Source: Yersinia hibernica
Lineage (GTDB): Bacteria > Pseudomonadota > Gammaproteobacteria > Enterobacterales > Enterobacteriaceae
Assembly (NCBI RefSeq): GCF_004124235.1
Contig: NZ_CP032487.1
Span: forward strand, 1,922,001-1,986,000
Length of the DNA: 64,000 nucleotides
Direction of reading: 5' to 3'
Under the pieces are notes generated by a model. That model worked only from the letters and a program-made list of their open reading frames with translations, was not told the origin of the DNA and did no database searches. Position numbers and translations under genes: made by a program. Shown one piece after another: positions 63,043 through 64,000 of this stretch (positions are counted from its first letter, which is position 1; every line of letters starts with the position of its first letter).

Positions 63043-64000
63043 TCACAGAATCACCCCCTCATCGGCGGAAAGCATCAATCGTAAACGGCTCCCTCCCCCC
63101 CAAATCTGACATTGCCATGCATCACAGCGCTGGCTAATTTGATTTAAATGAGTGGTTTTTAATGTGCCTAAAGGTACCCCATTACTGAGTTGAATCTGAT
63201 TTTTACCTGCATTGACATTGGCATGTAAGCCTGCGGAAACCAGTATTAAATTCTGCAGTTCCACATGGTAATAACCCACAAGTAGAGGAAACTGCCCCTC
63301 TAGGTGAGTACGTCTTAAGAGTTGATTAACCTGTTCAAGTAATGATGACATCTGTGGCAAACGATGTTGTTGATGCGCCAAATGCTCTTGCAAGATTCCG
63401 TTAAATAGCACTCTTAACAGTAGTGCCGCCAAAACACCGTTATCTCCCGCCCGTGTTACATCCAGACAATAAAAAGCTAAATCTTTATCTGATAATGCAG
63501 CAATATCCAGAACTAACCCAGGTTTCTCCACCATTGTTAACTGGCGATAATTTATACGGCAATGGGCAATGGTTTGCTGTGCGGGGGGTTGCAGCTGTTT
63601 TAATAGCTGAGCGGCATCATAAGGGTTCTGACGCAGTGCCTCCCAATCTTGAATAAGTTCATTTTCTTCAATTGCATGGGAGGTAAACAATGCAGGATAA
63701 AGGCAAGCTAACACAGCTTCACGCAAGCGATTTAAGTCAACAATCGGCTTGAGCAATACGTCTTTTACCCCCAGACGCAAGACTTTAGCAATATCTGCCA
63801 TTTTATCGGTGGCTGAAATAACCAGAACTGGAATTTTCACCCCTTGAATAAGTAAACACTCTACAAACTCTATTCCGCCCATCACTGGCATAGCCAAATC
63901 ACACAGTATCAGGTCAGGAACCTGAATTTTTAGCTGTTCTAGAGCCTCCAGTCCATTTTCTGCCTGGTAAACTGTGGCACCGAGTGAAGCTAAGAATCCC
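63043..64000 (-). CDS. rssB: Two-component response regulator RssB (partial, 5' end outside window)
   Basis: The adaptor that hands the sigma factor RpoS to ClpXP. The visible 319 codons run off the right edge; the frame is open to base 64000. The receiver part has GFLASLGATVYQAENG, the phospho-acceptor Asp in DLILCDLAMPVMGG, and KxxLLKPI (the conserved lysine). A C-terminal PP2C-like domain without metal ligands follows (YCLDVTRAGDNGVLAALLLRVLF). A C7 run at 63095-63101 lies in the coding region. Confidence 0.95.
   Translation of the reverse strand, partial: GFLASLGATVYQAENGLEALEQLKIQVPDLILCDLAMPVMGGIEFVECLLIQGVKIPVLVISATDKMADIAKVLRLGVKDVLLKPIVDLNRLREAVLACLYPALFTSHAIEENELIQDWEALRQNPYDAAQLLKQLQPPAQQTIAHCRINYRQLTMVEKPGLVLDIAALSDKDLAFYCLDVTRAGDNGVLAALLLRVLFNGILQEHLAHQQHRLPQMSSLLEQVNQLLRRTHLEGQFPLLVGYYHVELQNLILVSAGLHANVNAGKNQIQLSNGVPLGTLKTTHLNQISQRCDAWQCQIWGGGSRLRLMLSADEGVIL

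Overview
This window is a chromosomal segment of an enterobacterium, most likely a Yersinia species of the Y. enterocolitica group. Supporting points are very close protein matches to Escherichia coli core genes in the same order, separate trpG and trpD genes, and a fused trpCF. The species is inferred from gene content and was not tested by a database search. I see no tRNA, rRNA, CRISPR array or prophage.

Layout: (1) 0.2-13.7 kb is core: ribA, acnA, a small AT-rich insertion (an orphan 268-residue gene and an 82-residue duplicated mini-protein), cysB, topA, yciN, sohB, yciK-btuR, rluB. (2) 13.7-25.7 kb is an accessory island between rluB and yciO. It holds a 7-kb autotransporter adhesin gene, a LuxR-type regulator, a small lipoprotein, and a second LuxR-type regulator split by an IS1-family element, all in AT-rich flanks. 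(3) 25.7-34.4 kb is yciO-rnm, divergent from the complete trp operon with operator, leader peptide and attenuator. (4) 34.6-46.5 kb is envelope and housekeeping genes: a BON lipoprotein, ompW, a decayed ykgJ-like gene, yciC, a SulP transporter, yciB, yciA, tonB, yciI, a zinc-ribbon protein, an EAL-domain protein, yciY, clsA and yciU. (5) 46.5-54.1 kb is the opp oligopeptide transporter with two tandem oppA paralogues. (6) 54.7-64 kb is ychE, adhE, tdk, hns, ugd and the 3' part of rssB, which runs off the right edge.

How the genes work together: the trp block makes tryptophan from chorismate under repressor and attenuation control. The opp block imports peptides. adhE, ompW and acnA adapt carbon and redox metabolism to oxygen supply; an FNR-like site lies before ompW and a perfect CRP-type palindrome before adhE. 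H-NS is the expected silencer of the AT-rich adhesin island. RssB would control RpoS turnover.

Points worth a second look are the adhesin/LuxR island with its IS1-broken regulator, the orphan genes beside acnA, an in-frame 18-bp tandem repeat in the RNase AM gene, three phased ATTGATCA boxes before the EAL gene, the decayed ykgJ-like gene, the duplicated oppA, and a duplicated ribosome-binding site before yciN.
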